From a virus: a stretch of DNA of 29,399 bases. Positions 28,471 to 29,399 of the stretch are shown here, in pieces (positions within the stretch are counted from its first letter, which is position 1; each line of letters starts with the position of its first letter). Under the pieces are notes generated by a model that was not told where the DNA came from, made no database searches, and worked only from the letters and a program-made list of their open reading frames with translations. The translations under genes and the position numbers were made by a program. The stretch spans positions 1-29,399 of the IMG/VR virus record IMGVR_UViG_3300023301_000062; one strand, written 5' to 3'.

Positions 28471-29399
28471 CTATATCTCACAAGATCCACCTGCACAGGC
28501 TTGGGCACCCATGGTGTCTACTTCCGTGTAAGCCTGTTCGCCCAACTCCTTCGTGAAGTTGATAGGTTGGATCTCGCGTGCGACCGTCTCCCACTTATGT
28601 AACAGGTGACAATCCTTGAGACAGTCCGTCATATGCAGAGTCTGATCCGCGAAGTAGTTGTGTGCGAACTGCTCTGCTCGACGTACCCAATCGCGCTTGA
28701 GAAGGTCATGACTGCCATGCTGACTCAATTCCTTACCAGCGCCCATCACAGACGTGCAGGCCTTCCACAAGTCACCCTGGAAGGCGTGAAGCCCATCGAC
28801 AATCAAGCCAGAGGCAAAGATTGAGGCAGCCCCATACATTTCCTGGATCTGCTGTGCGGTCTTGACCTCAGTAAAAGGAGACTGTGGGTAAGCTTTGTCA
28901 CCGGCTGCTGACATCAGACTGATACCCGCGAAGTACTGACGGTTGTCCCAGATATAATCGAACACCTCATCCCAATCATCCACTGAAATGGTGTTGGAGA
29001 CGTTGTGTCGGTTACGTGAGTCGGTACATAGATCCACATTGGTTCCGTGTTCCACCCAGTTCTGTTGGGCCTTCTTGACGAACTTCAGTTGCTTCACACC
29101 TTGCAGGTGATCCTTGTAGATCGAGCCTTCGTCGGAGATCACCGGGAAACTGACGATACGGTCGGTTCCGTTAGGATTCCACACACTGGTTTCAACCATG
29201 CAGGGGTTAACCTGCTCGATCAGCTCCAGACAGCCGTCAGTCTCATTCATCTGCACGTTGCGGAAATACCTGGGTGAGTGCTCACCGTGGATACCGGAGG
29301 CTGTGCCAAGCAGTACAGAGGCGTTGCCCGAAGGTTTTACGCAAGTCGTGCGAGCGGCTGGGTTAATCCCAATGAGGTCAGCCACTTCCTTGTTGACGT
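28471..29399 (-). CDS. B12-dependent (class II) ribonucleoside-triphosphate reductase, C-terminal part
   Basis: The frame runs in from beyond the right edge (the codons before the GTG at 29385 read VNKE in frame), so only the last 309 residues are visible. They contain TTCVKPSGNASVLLG and SGIHGEHSPRYFRNVQMNE, the conserved block of monomeric adenosylcobalamin-dependent reductases, then VSFPVISDEG and ISLMSAAGDKAYPQSPFTEV. The C-terminus CAGGSCEI carries the C-x4-C redox pair that re-reduces the active site. The enzyme converts NTPs to dNTPs for phage replication and needs host cobalamin. Catalytic Cys and Asn-Pro-Cys motifs must lie outside the window. Several N4-like marine phages carry such a gene. 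Confidence 0.92.
   Translation of the reverse strand, partial: VNKEVADLIGINPAARTTCVKPSGNASVLLGTASGIHGEHSPRYFRNVQMNETDGCLELIEQVNPCMVETSVWNPNGTDRIVSFPVISDEGSIYKDHLQGVKQLKFVKKAQQNWVEHGTNVDLCTDSRNRHNVSNTISVDDWDEVFDYIWDNRQYFAGISLMSAAGDKAYPQSPFTEVKTAQQIQEMYGAASIFASGLIVDGLHAFQGDLWKACTSVMGAGKELSQHGSHDLLKRDWVRRAEQFAHNYFADQTLHMTDCLKDCHLLHKWETVAREIQPINFTKELGEQAYTEVDTMGAQACAGGSCEI

Overview
The window is part of the genome of a lytic tailed phage related to coliphage N4 (Schitoviridae-like). Three things support this. The major capsid protein is of the N4-gp56 type. A 3785-residue protein carries the catalytic motifs of a T7/N4-type single-subunit RNA polymerase, as expected of an N4 virion RNA polymerase (vRNAP). 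The order scaffold, capsid, HeH protein, coiled-coil protein, large membrane-interacting protein, small gp14-like protein, helical internal protein, vRNAP follows the N4 gene 57-to-50 block as I remember it. No integrase, lysogeny repressor, tRNA, IS element or CRISPR array is visible. Host identity cannot be read from the sequence.

Layout. Bases 1-19545 are a rightward late block of eight genes for head assembly and for proteins packaged in and probably ejected from the virion. It is split by a hairpin after the capsid gene and by an intrinsic terminator at about 3630-3660. Two strong back-to-back terminators (19550-19636) separate it from a converging leftward block. Bases 19639-29399, read from right to left, encode: the C-terminal part of a B12-dependent ribonucleotide reductase, a structured 357-bp intergenic segment, an HTH-like protein, a Zn-ribbon-like protein, a small unknown, a RecB-type nuclease, a split primase/ATPase, a Sak4-like RecA-family ATPase, a putative ssDNA-binding protein, a small unknown, a RuvC-like resolvase, an acidic-tailed protein and a small membrane protein. 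Together these look like the nucleotide-supply, replication and recombination set.

The best-supported unusual feature is a 988-nt td-like group I intron (minus strand 25726-24739) carrying an NUMOD4/HNH homing endonuclease. It splits the primase/ATPase gene exactly between the Gly and Lys codons of the Walker A P-loop. Removing it restores a 722-residue protein with P-loop, Walker B and all three archaeo-eukaryotic primase motifs. Read without the intron, the gene would look like two fragments, the second starting falsely at a TTG codon that is intron sequence.

Other points to check: the vRNAP has Phe where T7 RNAP has Tyr639 and a non-canonical DxxGR motif; it carries an HExxH zincin-like motif in its C-terminal half; the ssDNA-binding protein and a neighbour end in the same KSLF-x tail; and a cluster of hairpins lies downstream of the reductase gene.
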